Assembly (NCBI RefSeq): GCF_002270355.1
Contig: NZ_NJFZ01000015.1
Span: forward strand, 248,001 to 312,000
Direction: 5' to 3'
DNA: 64,000 bases
Source: Flectobacillus sp. BAB-3569
Lineage (GTDB): Bacteria > Bacteroidota > Bacteroidia > Cytophagales > Spirosomataceae
The notes under the pieces are model-generated. The model was not told the DNA's origin, did no database searches, and saw nothing but the letters and a program-made list of their open reading frames with translations. Position numbers and translations under genes: made by a program. This document shows, piece after piece, positions 8,483-17,582 of the stretch (positions are counted from its first letter, which is position 1; the number at the start of each line of letters is the position of its first letter).

Positions 8483-9499
8483 TTACTCCCAAGAAATAAT
8501 AGCTTTGACTAGCGAAGGTTCTGTATATAATTTCGGTAATTGTTCTGCTACTTCTTCAAAGGTAATACGGTGTGAAATCCAGCTATCAACCGATAATTCG
8601 CCAGTTTCCATGGCAGCAATAATTTCTTTGAAGTTATTAGGTTTACTATTACGACTACCCATGATGGTCAATTCTCTTTTATGAAAACTTGGGTCGTTGA
8701 ACTGATAGTCACCTTGATATAATCCTACAAAAACCAATCGTCCACCTGCTGCCAAATAATTGAATGATTGGTGCATAGAAGCAGGACTTCCTGTAGCATC
8801 TAAAACTACTGTCGGCATTTTACCTCCAAATACTTCCAAAATTTGTTCTACTGTTTGGTCATTGGCAACGATACTAGCATCCGCTTTTTTATGTTCTAAA
8901 CAAAAATCTAATCGCTGCGTGTTTCTGTCAACTACGGCTACTTTAGCACCACGAAGTTTGACAAACTCAAGTACTGATAAACCAATTGGACCTGCGCCGA
9001 CTACCAACACCAAGTCGTTGGATTGCACATTGGCTCTTTCGACTGCATGTGCACCAATACCAAGGGTTTCAACCAATGCCAACTGCTCATAATTCAGTTT
9101 ATCAGAAACATGAAGTTTGTGTGCAGGCACTTTGATGTATTCACGCATACCACCATCGGTATGTACGCCCATCACCTGAAGGTTTTCGCAGCAATTGCCC
9201 AAATCACGTTCACAAGCCCAGCATTTACCACAATTTAGATAGGGTTCTACCGCACATTTTTGCCCGATTGTTACTTCTGTCACTTCCGACCCAATGGCTA
9301 CAACCTCGACGCCCAATTCATGTCCCAAAATACGAGGATATTGAAAAAAGGGTTGTCTACCCCAAAAAGCATGATAGTCAGTCCCACAAATTCCTATTTT
9401 ATGGACTTTTACTAAAACTTCATTAGGAAGGAGAGAAGAAGGTTTTTCTGTATCAGAATACGCAAAAGATTCAGGTTGTAATAAGGTAAGTGTTTTCAT
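8483..9499 (-). CDS. Zinc-dependent alcohol dehydrogenase, LgoD/YjjN-like
   Basis: A 338-residue medium-chain dehydrogenase. GICGTDYHAFWG supplies the catalytic-zinc cysteine and GHELG the His and Glu; NCGKCWACERDLGNCC is the four-cysteine structural zinc site; LVVGAGPIGLSVLEF is the NAD-binding Rossmann turn. FWGRQPFFQYPRILGHELG and VGLYQGDYQFNDPSFHKREL, then GSRN, closely resemble Escherichia coli L-galactonate 5-dehydrogenase (LgoD/YjjN), so a sugar acid or polyol is the likely substrate rather than a simple alcohol. It stands alone on the minus strand, with no sugar-catabolic genes next to it. The enzyme class is firm; the substrate is tentative. Confidence 0.85.
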   Translation of the reverse strand: MKTLTLLQPESFAYSDTEKPSSLLPNEVLVKVHKIGICGTDYHAFWGRQPFFQYPRILGHELGVEVVAIGSEVTEVTIGQKCAVEPYLNCGKCWACERDLGNCCENLQVMGVHTDGGMREYIKVPAHKLHVSDKLNYEQLALVETLGIGAHAVERANVQSNDLVLVVGAGPIGLSVLEFVKLRGAKVAVVDRNTQRLDFCLEHKKADASIVANDQTVEQILEVFGGKMPTVVLDATGSPASMHQSFNYLAAGGRLVFVGLYQGDYQFNDPSFHKRELTIMGSRNSKPNNFKEIIAAMETGELSVDSWISHRITFEEVAEQLPKLYTEPSLVKAIISWE

Positions 9500-9676
9500 T
9501 AAAAATTTAACATTGAGAACAGCCGTTTATGCTGAATGATGGAATTACCGATTATTAAGTGTTTTAACTATAGGGTTCAAGAAAGGATTATATACTCAAA
9601 ATAGAAACTCATGAACAAAAAACGGGTAAAAGATTTCTCCCTTACCCGAATAGATGTGTTAGTTTGTAAAAAGTGT

Positions 9677-12643
9677 TTATTTTGTCAACTCATCAAATGT
9701 TAATGACAAGAAGTAGGTCGAGCCTACATTTGGATTACCATAAGCTGTGAAGTATGATTTTCCTAGAATATTCGTTGCCCCTAGTTTTAGAATAGACTTT
9801 AAGCTAGAAATTTTCTTAGAAATCTGTGCATCAAAAGTAGAAATAGCTGGAACAATGGTAGCATTTGAATCATATCCTGCTACTATGCCTGATTGCCACA
9901 AAAAGGCATCTTGATAACGCCAAATTACGTTGAAACCAATGCCAGATTTGCCAAGTTCACGGTTAGCAATTGAAGCAGAATACTTGAATTTTGGTGTATT
10001 GAATGCAGCAGTACCTCCTTGGTTAATAATATTTTGGTCAAATTCTTTCAAAGAGTTATAAGAAACGTTACCTCCAATTAAAAAACCTTTTGGCAAACGA
10101 TAATCTACACCAGCCGCAAAACCTTCAGTCACTGCTTTACCTTGTGAAGAGGCAGGCATCGAGTAAATTTGACGAGTACCTTCGCTTAGTAAACCAAGTG
10201 GCGTTCCTGTAGTAGACTGCATCAAGGTTTCTTGATAGGCAAAATTCTTGAATTGGTTGTAATAATAACTTGCATCGATATACAAAGCATTAGCAATCAA
10301 ACCACGATACCCAATTTCATAAGATTGTACAATTTCTGGCTTGTAAGGCTTAAACTCATAAGGTTTTAATACACCCGAAGCCAAAGCCGCTTGAGTTCCT
10401 TGTTGAGTTGCTAGTTTAGTAGTCAAATCAGCGATCGACGCTGCCGATGGTGCTACGCCATATTTATTGGCAAATGCTTGAGGATTGGCTTGCGCTTCTG
10501 CTTGCAATCCTGTAGCAATACTTGGCGCTAAAGCGGTAGCTCTTTCCTGAATTTGAGTGCCCAAAGCTCTAACTGTAGCTACAGTGTATGCAGGATTTGT
10601 TGTTGAATTGAGACCATATTTGGTCGCATAGTTACCCAAACCACCAATAACAATCGCTTGAGGTGCTTTGATGTCTACATACTGCGACTGAATAGTAGGA
10701 ATTCTAAAACCTGTTTGGTACGATACTCTGAAAGAATGCTCTTTCCAAGGAGAAACTACTGCAGCTACACGTGGAGAAAATTGTCCTTCGAAATTTTGGT
10801 TTTTATCATAACGACTTGAAGCTACGATTTTCAATTTCTCGTCGAAAAACGATTTCGTTGCTTGTAAGTATGCACCCCACTCATTTACTTGAATCCCTTT
10901 TCCATCTTTATCAGGATAGAATGTACCCCCAGAGTTTAGGTCGTACATACGGTAGTTACTTCCTACAATTACCTCAGCAAACTTAATCTCATTTTTGAAG
11001 TTGTACATACCTTCCAACTGATACATATTTGTTTTATCGAAAAGGTGTGCTCCGCCATAAGGATAGGAAGCGTTGTCAGTTGCTGCAATATTTACATTTT
11101 TGATATCCCTAGTCAAAGCATTGAAAACAGCAGAGCCAGCTACAGGGCGACCAGCATCAGCTATCCCACGTGCAACGTTGTGGGCATTGATTCCTATACT
11201 GCCAGACTGCAAGGCATTTAAGTAAGCACCCACGTATGTTGGATACCAAGTAGCACTTCCTCCTCCCCAACTTTCATTCAGTAACTGAGCCAATACACCC
11301 GTTGCGAAAGTATCACCTGAACGTTCTTGTGTAGTATATCCACGAACATAAAAGTTAGAACCTTTCAATTCGAGTTTAGCTTGAATTCCTGAGAAGTTAT
11401 TAAGAGAGTATCTATCCGTACCCATATAAACTGATGTACCTGTGCCGTACATAAACTGCCCAATCGCTTCAATATTTTCAGTTAAACGATAATGTAGAGC
11501 CACGCTAGTACGAATGTTTTTGGCTTCAGGTTTAACCAAATCTAATTCATTATATCCTGTACGACTCACCAAAGTACCATATGGAATCAAAGACGCTGAA
11601 GAAGCTGGAAGAAGGTTTGCCGCTACCATTTTATCTGCTATTGAACGCAAATCTTGTGAAATTTCATCTCCATATACATTGACACCATTGTAGTTTGGAT
11701 CTGTCATACGGTTCGTTTTACCCGTCAAACCATCATTCATATTCAAGGTATTACTTACGGCCCAGTCTCTTGGCACACCGATGTACCAGAAGTTAACTTT
11801 CATTGCAAATTTATCATTGAACGATTGTGCCCAACGCATACTGAAATCATAGAATGAACTGTTGGGTTGACTGCGGTTGCGCTCGTGCATGATACCCGTT
11901 TTGAGGTTGGCACTTAAGCCTTTGTATAAAAATGGACTTTTGGTATTCATCAACAAAATACCATTGAGTGCATTTGGTCCATAAAGCGCAGAGGCTGCCC
12001 CAGGCAAAAATTCGGCACTTGCTAGGTCAATATCAGAGGTTACTACAATCGTACCAACAGAGAAGTTGGTACCAGGAGCTTGATTATCCATACCATCTAC
12101 CAATTGTACTAGTCGGTTGTTTCCATTGGCGTTGAAACCACGAGCGTTGATAGAGGTGAAAGACATAGATTGCGTTGTATAATCAATCCCTTTGAGGTAT
12201 TTCAAACTTTCTAAAAAGTTGAATGAAGGATTAGATTGAATCGAACGAATGTCAATTTTTTCAATAGTTACAGGTGACTTCATTACACTTTCCTCCACCC
12301 GGGCAGCCGATACAACCACCTCTTCTCCTTGGGTAACTTGTTCTGTCATAGCGATATCTAATTTCGCTTGAGAATCAGTTATGGCAATTTCTTGGGTTTT
12401 GTAGCCCACGAAAGAAATAGCTAGTTTGAAAGGTAGAGGAGCGTGGGTATAAAGTGTAAATGTTCCATCAAGGTTGGTAGTTGTACCCGTCACTTTTCCT
12501 CTAATCATAATGTTTACGCCTGCCATTACTTCATTAGTGGATGCATCGGTTACTTTACCTGTGATTTTGGTTTGAGCAAATGACGCAAAAGCGCATAGCA
12601 TCAATCCCAAAGCAAGGATGCTTTTAGTAAAGATGTTTTTCAT
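9677..12643 (-). CDS. TonB-dependent outer-membrane receptor with carboxypeptidase-like N-terminal domain
   Basis: A 988-residue active-transport porin. The start was set at the ATG of MKNIFTKSILALGLMLCAFA because it opens a clean signal peptide ending SFAQ; the 27 codons upstream are not signal-like. Residues ~25-105 (KITGKVTDASTNEVMAGVNI) are the CarboxypepD_reg-like domain, followed by the plug (MKSPVTIEKIDIRSI; ARGFNANGNNRLVQLVDGMD) and a 22-strand barrel rich in aromatic residues, ending in LSLTFDELTK. It takes up a scarce ligand using the proton-motive force. There is no SusD-like partner, so it is more like an iron or vitamin receptor than a SusC-type glycan importer. An insert at roughly residues 700-760 rich in Ala and Gln is unusual for a barrel loop. 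Confidence 0.93.
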   Translation of the reverse strand: MKNIFTKSILALGLMLCAFASFAQTKITGKVTDASTNEVMAGVNIMIRGKVTGTTTNLDGTFTLYTHAPLPFKLAISFVGYKTQEIAITDSQAKLDIAMTEQVTQGEEVVVSAARVEESVMKSPVTIEKIDIRSIQSNPSFNFLESLKYLKGIDYTTQSMSFTSINARGFNANGNNRLVQLVDGMDNQAPGTNFSVGTIVVTSDIDLASAEFLPGAASALYGPNALNGILLMNTKSPFLYKGLSANLKTGIMHERNRSQPNSSFYDFSMRWAQSFNDKFAMKVNFWYIGVPRDWAVSNTLNMNDGLTGKTNRMTDPNYNGVNVYGDEISQDLRSIADKMVAANLLPASSASLIPYGTLVSRTGYNELDLVKPEAKNIRTSVALHYRLTENIEAIGQFMYGTGTSVYMGTDRYSLNNFSGIQAKLELKGSNFYVRGYTTQERSGDTFATGVLAQLLNESWGGGSATWYPTYVGAYLNALQSGSIGINAHNVARGIADAGRPVAGSAVFNALTRDIKNVNIAATDNASYPYGGAHLFDKTNMYQLEGMYNFKNEIKFAEVIVGSNYRMYDLNSGGTFYPDKDGKGIQVNEWGAYLQATKSFFDEKLKIVASSRYDKNQNFEGQFSPRVAAVVSPWKEHSFRVSYQTGFRIPTIQSQYVDIKAPQAIVIGGLGNYATKYGLNSTTNPAYTVATVRALGTQIQERATALAPSIATGLQAEAQANPQAFANKYGVAPSAASIADLTTKLATQQGTQAALASGVLKPYEFKPYKPEIVQSYEIGYRGLIANALYIDASYYYNQFKNFAYQETLMQSTTGTPLGLLSEGTRQIYSMPASSQGKAVTEGFAAGVDYRLPKGFLIGGNVSYNSLKEFDQNIINQGGTAAFNTPKFKYSASIANRELGKSGIGFNVIWRYQDAFLWQSGIVAGYDSNATIVPAISTFDAQISKKISSLKSILKLGATNILGKSYFTAYGNPNVGSTYFLSLTFDELTK

Positions 12644-12935
12644 TGGTTGTTTAATAAAAGGATGAATAGAGCTGTAATCCTCGAACCTAAATGTAAGGAT
12701 GTAAGTTGGTTCTAGAATGTACAAAAAGAAGATTCGATAAACTCTTAGCGGTAGTAAGGTTTGTCCAAATCAGGGCGTCGTAAGATAATTTATTAAGTAT
12801 AAAGTATTGATAGGAAATATCGGAAGTACAAAAATATGTATCTACATGGAATAACTCAAGATATATTACACTCATGTAGGAATATCCACTTCGATGAGGA
12901 TTATTAGAGGTGAATTTTTTATAGGGTAAAACATA
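12644..12935. other. Leader and upstream region of the TonB receptor gene
   Basis: No gene. On the minus strand TACATTTA, ending about 45 bases before the receptor ATG, is one base off the TAnnTTTG box and is the best promoter candidate seen here. Confidence 0.35.
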
Positions 12936-12971
12936 AAAACTGCGTTAAAGATATCTCTAACGCAGTTTTTT
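12936..12971 (-). terminator. Terminator of the M1 peptidase gene
   Basis: AAAACTGCGTTA and TAACGCAGTTTT form a perfect 12-bp stem around AAGATATCTC just after the minus-strand stop, with T residues following in the direction of transcription. Confidence 0.85.
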
Positions 12972-12974
12972 TGA

Positions 12975-14618
12975 CTATTTATTAAGATTTTTAGAGTTTA
13001 TATAAAAATTCTCATCAACAGTTAAGTTGCTTAAATTACTGTCTTCTACAGTTTGCCATTGCATACTAGGCTTTACTTTTAGATAAGTATTATCTGCTTT
13101 TTTAAATCTCACTGGCATATCAAAACCATCGATACAGGTAGTCCAACGGTATTCTAACTTGTTTCCTGATACTTTATATTCTATGGTAGGAATTTGTACT
13201 GTTCTAAGATACTGATCAAAAACTTTACTCAAACTAACCCCACTTTGTTGTGATAAGAAATTTTCGATTTCTTCGGTTGTAACGGTTTTATGATAAAATA
13301 CTTGGTTCATTCCACGCAGAATATTTCTCCATTTTTCATCATTATCAATAATGTAACGAATCGTGTGAAGCATATTGCCACCTTTGTAGTACATATCTCC
13401 CGAACCTTCATGATTGACATTATAAACGCCGATAATTGGGCGGTCATTACTGATGAGTTTACGAGTTCCTAGTACGTATGCGTGTCCAGCTTCTTTTCCG
13501 AAATGATACTCAGTAAATAGGTTTTCTGAATAGTTGGTAAAACTCTCATGAATCCACATGTCTGCTATATCCTTGTAAGTAATATTGTTGGCAAACCACT
13601 CATGTCCAGACTCATGTACAATGATAAAGTCCCATTTAGTTCCCCAGCCTGTGCCCGACAAATCACGACCACGATAGCCATTTTGATAGCCATTTCCGTA
13701 TGTTACTGAACTCTGATGTTCCATTCCCAAATACGGTACTTCTACCAACTTGTAGCCATCTTCATAAAACGGATATGGCCCAAACCAGTGTTCAAAAGCC
13801 TTAAGCATATCTTTGGCCTGATTGAAATGCGTCATGGCTTTTTGATAGTTTTCAGGAAGAACATAATAGTTTAGATCTAGCGGGCCTTTTTCTCCAAAAT
13901 ACTTATCCGTAATTCTGTAATAGTTCGCAATGTTTAGATTTACACCATAGTTATTAATTGGATTTACCACAGCCCACACAAATGTGGTAGTATTGTCGCT
14001 ATTTTCTTTCACACTTCTCAAACGACCGTTTGAAACATCCATTAGACCTTTCGGAACCGTCACAGCAATACTCATACTATCGGGTTCGTCGTACATGTGG
14101 TCTTTACACGGCCACCATACAGACGCACCAAGTCCTTGACAAGAGGTTGCCATGAACAATTTACCGTCTTTGTCTTTGCTCCAAGATATACCACCATCCC
14201 AAGGTGCACGCTTGGCAACTCTTGGTTTTCCCTGATAGTACACTGTCAAACTTTCAGTTTTGCCTACTTTTTGAGGTTTTTGTAGTGTCACAAAAAAGGC
14301 GTTTCCATCTCTTTTGAACTTGAGATTTACCCCATCCTGCACAATTTTGCTAATGATTAAAGGTTGTTGTAAATCTACTTGTAAAACTTGTGATGGCTGC
14401 AATACTTGATAAGTAATGGTATTAAAACCGCTAAAAGTACTGTCTTTTGGCTGTACACTCACATGTAAAGCATAATGTTTTAAGTCCCACCAAATACGCT
14501 CTTTGGTAATCGAGCCACGAAGGGTATCATCGTGAGTAAAAGTGGGTTTGTTGACGAGTAGCTGTGCATTTACGCCAAAACTGGCCATAAATAACAAGCA
14601 AAAAAGGAGTTTTTTCAT
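12975..14618 (-). CDS. M1 family zinc aminopeptidase, secreted
   Basis: A 547-residue gluzincin metallopeptidase with a signal peptide (MKKLLFCLLFMASFGVNAQ). The N-terminal beta-saddle domain covers residues ~40-230; GMEHQ in YLGMEHQSSVTYGNGY is the GxMEN-like substrate-binding loop, with H in place of N; the zinc site is HESGHEWFANN (H335, E336, H339) with the third ligand E358 in MWIHESF, at the correct 18-residue spacing. The helical C-terminal domain is reduced, as is usual in the short Bacteroidota M1 peptidases. It would remove N-terminal residues from peptides in the periplasm or outside. It has its own promoter and terminator, with a hairpin in its leader. Confidence 0.93.
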   Translation of the reverse strand: MKKLLFCLLFMASFGVNAQLLVNKPTFTHDDTLRGSITKERIWWDLKHYALHVSVQPKDSTFSGFNTITYQVLQPSQVLQVDLQQPLIISKIVQDGVNLKFKRDGNAFFVTLQKPQKVGKTESLTVYYQGKPRVAKRAPWDGGISWSKDKDGKLFMATSCQGLGASVWWPCKDHMYDEPDSMSIAVTVPKGLMDVSNGRLRSVKENSDNTTTFVWAVVNPINNYGVNLNIANYYRITDKYFGEKGPLDLNYYVLPENYQKAMTHFNQAKDMLKAFEHWFGPYPFYEDGYKLVEVPYLGMEHQSSVTYGNGYQNGYRGRDLSGTGWGTKWDFIIVHESGHEWFANNITYKDIADMWIHESFTNYSENLFTEYHFGKEAGHAYVLGTRKLISNDRPIIGVYNVNHEGSGDMYYKGGNMLHTIRYIIDNDEKWRNILRGMNQVFYHKTVTTEEIENFLSQQSGVSLSKVFDQYLRTVQIPTIEYKVSGNKLEYRWTTCIDGFDMPVRFKKADNTYLKVKPSMQWQTVEDSNLSNLTVDENFYINSKNLNK

Positions 14619-14640
14619 GTAAAAATAATGAGCGAAATCA

Positions 14641-14674
14641 AAAATCTTAACCGCAGGCGGAGGGTAAGATTTTT
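14641..14674 (-). promoter_or_regulatory. Terminator-like hairpin in the M1 peptidase leader
   Basis: In the minus-strand transcript AAAATCTTACC and GGTTAAGATTTTT can form a stem followed by T residues, between the promoter box and the start codon. It could act as an attenuator or transcript stabiliser. Seen directly; function inferred. Confidence 0.45.
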
Positions 14675-14697
14675 AAAACAAAAAGGTTTAATGATGA

Positions 14698-14705
14698 CAA
14701 AAGTA
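14698..14705 (-). promoter_or_regulatory. -7 box of the M1 peptidase promoter
   Basis: Minus-strand TACTTTTG is an exact TAnnTTTG match, 79 bases before the start codon. A TTG on the same strand lies 24 bases upstream, slightly beyond the usual spacing. Confidence 0.55.
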
Positions 14706-14848
14706 CAAGCTTGATTTGGCTTAACGAAACAAATTACCGAATTGGTGTCGATTTTGCGTTATATGGCACTGTGTTTTTGAGAAGTATTTCAAATACGGCT
14801 AAAATAAGAATATTGGCGGTTAATTTTGAGATAGAAAAGCCCTAAAAA

Positions 14849-14885
14849 CAAAAATCCCTCGACTATTTAGTCGAAGGATTTTTGT
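14849..14885 (-). terminator. Terminator of the BlaR-like gene
   Basis: CAAAAATCC-TCGAC pairs with GTCGA-GGATTTTTG around TATTTA, 17 bases past the minus-strand stop, with T-rich flanks on the exit side. Confidence 0.8.
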
Positions 14886-14901
14886 GTAGGTTTAGAGAAT
14901 G

Positions 14902-16269
14902 TTATTTCTTGAGTGTGACAACAATCACCCCATTGCGTCCTTTTTCGCCGTAAAGTTCTATGGCTTTTTTATCTTTCCAAACGCTTATCGATTCTATGGT
15001 ATTAGGGTCGATTCCAGTTAAACCTCCTGTCCCATACGAAACTTCTTTTCCATTGACAATGCACAGCGGTGCGGTCATAGGCGAAGTGGCTCTCATATTG
15101 ATCTTAGAGGTAGAATCATTCACAGCGGTGAAAACATTGTCTTCATTTTTTACCAAAAGCATATCTTTTACCGCTATGAATTTTGTAGAAGAGTCAATCT
15201 TCGCATTCCCCATTCCTGTAAGTTTAATCGTAACTAGGGTACCTTTGTCTTTAACCTTGACAGAATCACCTTTGTAAGGCGTTCCTACAACGACTACTTC
15301 ACTTAATTGGATCAAAGGCAGTTTTTCTGCTTTGGGATTTTCGACTTTCACTGCCTGTATTTGTTCTTTCAAATAGTCATCGATAGCACTTGTCGTTTTT
15401 TCGATAATCTGTTCAGAACCTTTTGTGGTTTGAGTTACAGTAAAGGCAGTTAGACTGGTAAGTAGGATAGGCGCCAATAAAAAGTACCTTCTCAAATCTT
15501 TGTTGCTGGAGGATTTTTTGTTCATCATTGAAATACGGTGTTTTAGTTCTTGTACATTAAATGAATTTGAAAGAGGTATAGAATTTTGTCCCATGGCTAC
15601 GTAGAGCAATTGCATTTGGTACTGCTTTTTGTCTTGCCCAGAGCCTACGACCAGACTGTCTGTTTGATACTCAATGTTTTCTTTGACGCCACGTTTGAGA
15701 AGCCATACCGCGGGATTAAACCAAAAAATCACTGATAGGATTTCAAATAATAATACGTCTAGTGTATGTTTTTTCTCTACATGTATAGCCTCGTGCGTCA
15801 AGATGGCAGGTAGGTCTTTTATTTCATGTTTTTGGAGATTACAAAAAATATCATTCCAGAACGAAAAAGCACTATCTATTTGATCACTATGCCAAAAACG
15901 AATACTTTCCCAATCATATACCGTTGCTGTTTTTTTGATTTTTTGAATCTGTAAAACAGACAATACTATCTTCAATAAAAGACTCATTACTACAAGTCCA
16001 TAGAATATCTGTACCCACGAATAATCAAATTGTTTTTCCTGAATCACAGGTAAATACAACACCAAATTATTGGCTGGTACGGTAATTTGTGGCACAATCG
16101 AACGATTATGTAACAGGATTGGAGCTATCAATGAATACAGGGTCGTCAACAAAAAATACCACCGATTGTAGGTATAAAAAGTTAATGGACGTAGTAAAAA
16201 ACGATATCCCAAATAGAATAAGGCTAATGATAGTTGCATTTGTACCACCATGATAAGCGTCTGATTCAT
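14902..16269 (-). CDS. BlaR1-like M56 membrane metallopeptidase with C-terminal plug-like domain
   Basis: A 455-residue membrane sensor-protease. Transmembrane helices lie at about residues 5-25, 38-55, 85-105 and 265-285; the M56 zinc site HEAIH (H159, E160, H163) sits on a cytoplasmic loop and is intact, with the distal ENIEYQTD motif. Instead of the penicillin-binding sensor of BlaR1, the C-terminal half is a periplasmic region ending CIVNGKEVSYGTGGLTGIDP, IESISVWKDKKAIELYGEKG and NGVIVVTLKK, which is the TonB plug-like repeat common in Bacteroidota M56 proteins. It should cleave the BlaI-like repressor encoded upstream. What it senses is unknown; beta-lactam sensing is not supported by the sequence. 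Confidence 0.9.
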   Translation of the reverse strand: MNQTLIMVVQMQLSLALFYLGYRFLLRPLTFYTYNRWYFLLTTLYSLIAPILLHNRSIVPQITVPANNLVLYLPVIQEKQFDYSWVQIFYGLVVMSLLLKIVLSVLQIQKIKKTATVYDWESIRFWHSDQIDSAFSFWNDIFCNLQKHEIKDLPAILTHEAIHVEKKHTLDVLLFEILSVIFWFNPAVWLLKRGVKENIEYQTDSLVVGSGQDKKQYQMQLLYVAMGQNSIPLSNSFNVQELKHRISMMNKKSSSNKDLRRYFLLAPILLTSLTAFTVTQTTKGSEQIIEKTTSAIDDYLKEQIQAVKVENPKAEKLPLIQLSEVVVVGTPYKGDSVKVKDKGTLVTIKLTGMGNAKIDSSTKFIAVKDMLLVKNEDNVFTAVNDSTSKINMRATSPMTAPLCIVNGKEVSYGTGGLTGIDPNTIESISVWKDKKAIELYGEKGRNGVIVVTLKK

Positions 16270-16336
16270 AAGCTTTTCTAGTTTTGAATAGCTGTTAAAT
16301 TTTCATAATTATCAGGTGTATGTTTGCCTTACAATA

Positions 16337-16344
16337 CAAACATA
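16337..16344 (-). promoter_or_regulatory. -7 box of the BlaR-like gene
   Basis: Minus-strand TATGTTTG is an exact TAnnTTTG box 68 bases before the start codon, so the sensor gene has a promoter of its own inside the pair. Confidence 0.65.
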
Positions 16345-16356
16345 CGAAGAAATCGA

Positions 16357-16381
16357 ATATCTACGAAATTTTCGTAGATAT
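16357..16381. promoter_or_regulatory. BlaI-type operator upstream of the BlaR-like gene
   Basis: A perfect dyad of two 12-base arms (ATATCTACGAAA and its complement) around one base. The core CTACGAA-N3-TTCGTAG is shared with the dyad upstream of the repressor gene, and its centre lies 25 bases before the TA of the -7 box, covering the -33 region. Confidence 0.75.
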
Positions 16382-16442
16382 TTTTTTAAAATAATTTTAA
16401 AAGGCGAAAAGAGGAAAAATAGGATGTTGAGAAATTGAAAAA

Positions 16443-16805
16443 TTAAGATTTGCCGTTTTGAATCATGTTCAAAATTTCTTGCAAATCATCTGGTGTAATT
16501 TTTTCCTCTTGAGCAAAAAAGCTTACTAATTCTTTGTATGAGTTTTTGAAATAACCAGACACAACATTTCCTACGTGCTCGCGCTTGTAGCTTTCTTGTG
16601 GAATTGCAGGTTCGTAACGAAAGGCATTCGCATATTTTACTGCCTTGACAAATCCTTTTTTCTCCAAATTTTTTACTGTGGAAGCGAGGGTAGTATAGGG
16701 AGGTTTTTCACCTGAAAGACCTTCTAAAATATCTTTGACAAAACCTCCTTTTTTACTCCAAATCACCAGCATAGCTTCCTCTTCGGAAGGTGTTAATTTT
16801 TCCAT
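16443..16805 (-). CDS. BlaI/MecI/CopY-family transcriptional repressor
   Basis: A 120-residue winged-helix repressor. LTPSEEEAMLVIWSKKGGFV and VKDILEGL form the first helices; PPYTTLASTVKNLEKKGFVK is the recognition helix and wing, the signature of the family (YTT...L..KG). The C-terminal helices (ELVSFFAQEEKITPDDLQEI) make the dimer and contain the region cut by BlaR-type proteases. It is encoded upstream of the BlaR-like gene on the same strand. Both genes have matching operator dyads, so it should repress itself and its sensor. Confidence 0.93.
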   Translation of the reverse strand: MEKLTPSEEEAMLVIWSKKGGFVKDILEGLSGEKPPYTTLASTVKNLEKKGFVKAVKYANAFRYEPAIPQESYKREHVGNVVSGYFKNSYKELVSFFAQEEKITPDDLQEILNMIQNGKS

Positions 16806-16826
16806 TATGTTAAAGTTTGATTGTTA

Positions 16827-16834
16827 CAAAGGTA
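16827..16834 (-). promoter_or_regulatory. -7 box of the BlaI-like gene
   Basis: Minus-strand TACCTTTG is an exact TAnnTTTG match 21 bases before the start codon. Confidence 0.7.
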
Positions 16835-16840
16835 TAAAAA

Positions 16841-16875
16841 AACAAACACCTACGAATATTTCGTAGGTGTTTGTT
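16841..16875. promoter_or_regulatory. BlaI-type operator upstream of the repressor gene, possibly also a terminator
   Basis: Two perfect 16-base arms around TAT contain the same core CTACGAA-N3-TTCGTAG as the operator of the sensor gene. The centre lies 24 bases before the TA of the -7 box. The longer arms and flanking T and A runs mean it could also end transcription of the minus-strand gene upstream. Confidence 0.75.
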
Positions 16876-16931
16876 TTTGAAATTTTAAAATATGTAAAAA
16901 TAAAGCTATTCCTTCTGATCGATTTTGGGTT

Positions 16932-17426
16932 TTATTTGATTTGAAATTTTCCCTTTATCGTTTCACTCGTTGTAAAAATAGGAATAGAAAGAATCGTCCA
17001 GTCTACCTTTGCTGAAATGGCGTAATTAACTTTTTGGCTTTTAGTATCTTGGTACGCAGTGATACTAGTGGGTTGCCAACGAACGCCCATATTCCACCCT
17101 GACTCCATGCCTTGCATAGCTAAGACTTCGATTTTTTGATGCTTTTCATAGTAAAGAATCACTTCTTTTTTGAAAAGTTTGTAGTCTTCCACAGAGAAAA
17201 CGGTAGTAAACATTCGGCTGGGATCATGACCTTTTGCCATCTCAAAATATTGAGGAGGAGCCTTTTTTGTACCTGCTTGGCTCAATGTGCCTGGGAAAAG
17301 CATAAAGACTAAAACGGCTGCTAGTATGCCATTTTTCCGTGAAATGTTACGGAGGGAGAAGAAAAGTAATCTTAGATAGAGGACAATAAGCACGAGATTC
17401 AAAAGTCCCCAAAATAGGTAAAGCAT
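16932..17426 (-). CDS. Hypothetical membrane-anchored protein, 164 residues
   Basis: Two hydrophobic segments (residues ~1-26 and ~33-50, the second starting GILAAVLVFMLFPGTLSQAG and possibly a cleavage site) are followed by a periplasmic domain of ~110 residues with alternating hydrophobic and polar strands, ending TTSETIKGKFQIK. I do not recognise the family. It lies between the BlaI-like operator and the GH28 gene on the same strand as both and shares no short spacing with either. Nothing suggests a specific function. Confidence 0.6.
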   Translation of the reverse strand: MLYLFWGLLNLVLIVLYLRLLFFSLRNISRKNGILAAVLVFMLFPGTLSQAGTKKAPPQYFEMAKGHDPSRMFTTVFSVEDYKLFKKEVILYYEKHQKIEVLAMQGMESGWNMGVRWQPTSITAYQDTKSQKVNYAISAKVDWTILSIPIFTTSETIKGKFQIK

Positions 17427-17519
17427 AAAAATTGGGATTTATTGTAGAAAATTGATTTCACGCAAATTAACACTTGCAATTTGAAGAATCCATGATAAAT
17501 ATGATAATCGGTAAATATA

Positions 17520-17564
17520 AAAAATCCCTTTGTTTGGCATTTAAACCATCACAAAGGGATTTTT
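17520..17564 (-). terminator. Terminator of the GH28 gene
   Basis: AAAAATCCCTTTGT and ACAAAGGGATTTTT form a perfect 14-bp stem with a 17-base loop, 18 bases past the minus-strand stop. Confidence 0.85.
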
Positions 17565-17582
17565 ATGTGATACTAGAAGAAA

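Noticed and set aside
14902-16269. Beta-lactam resistance sensor
   Set aside because: The protein has the BlaR1 protease but no penicillin-binding domain, and no beta-lactamase gene is nearby.
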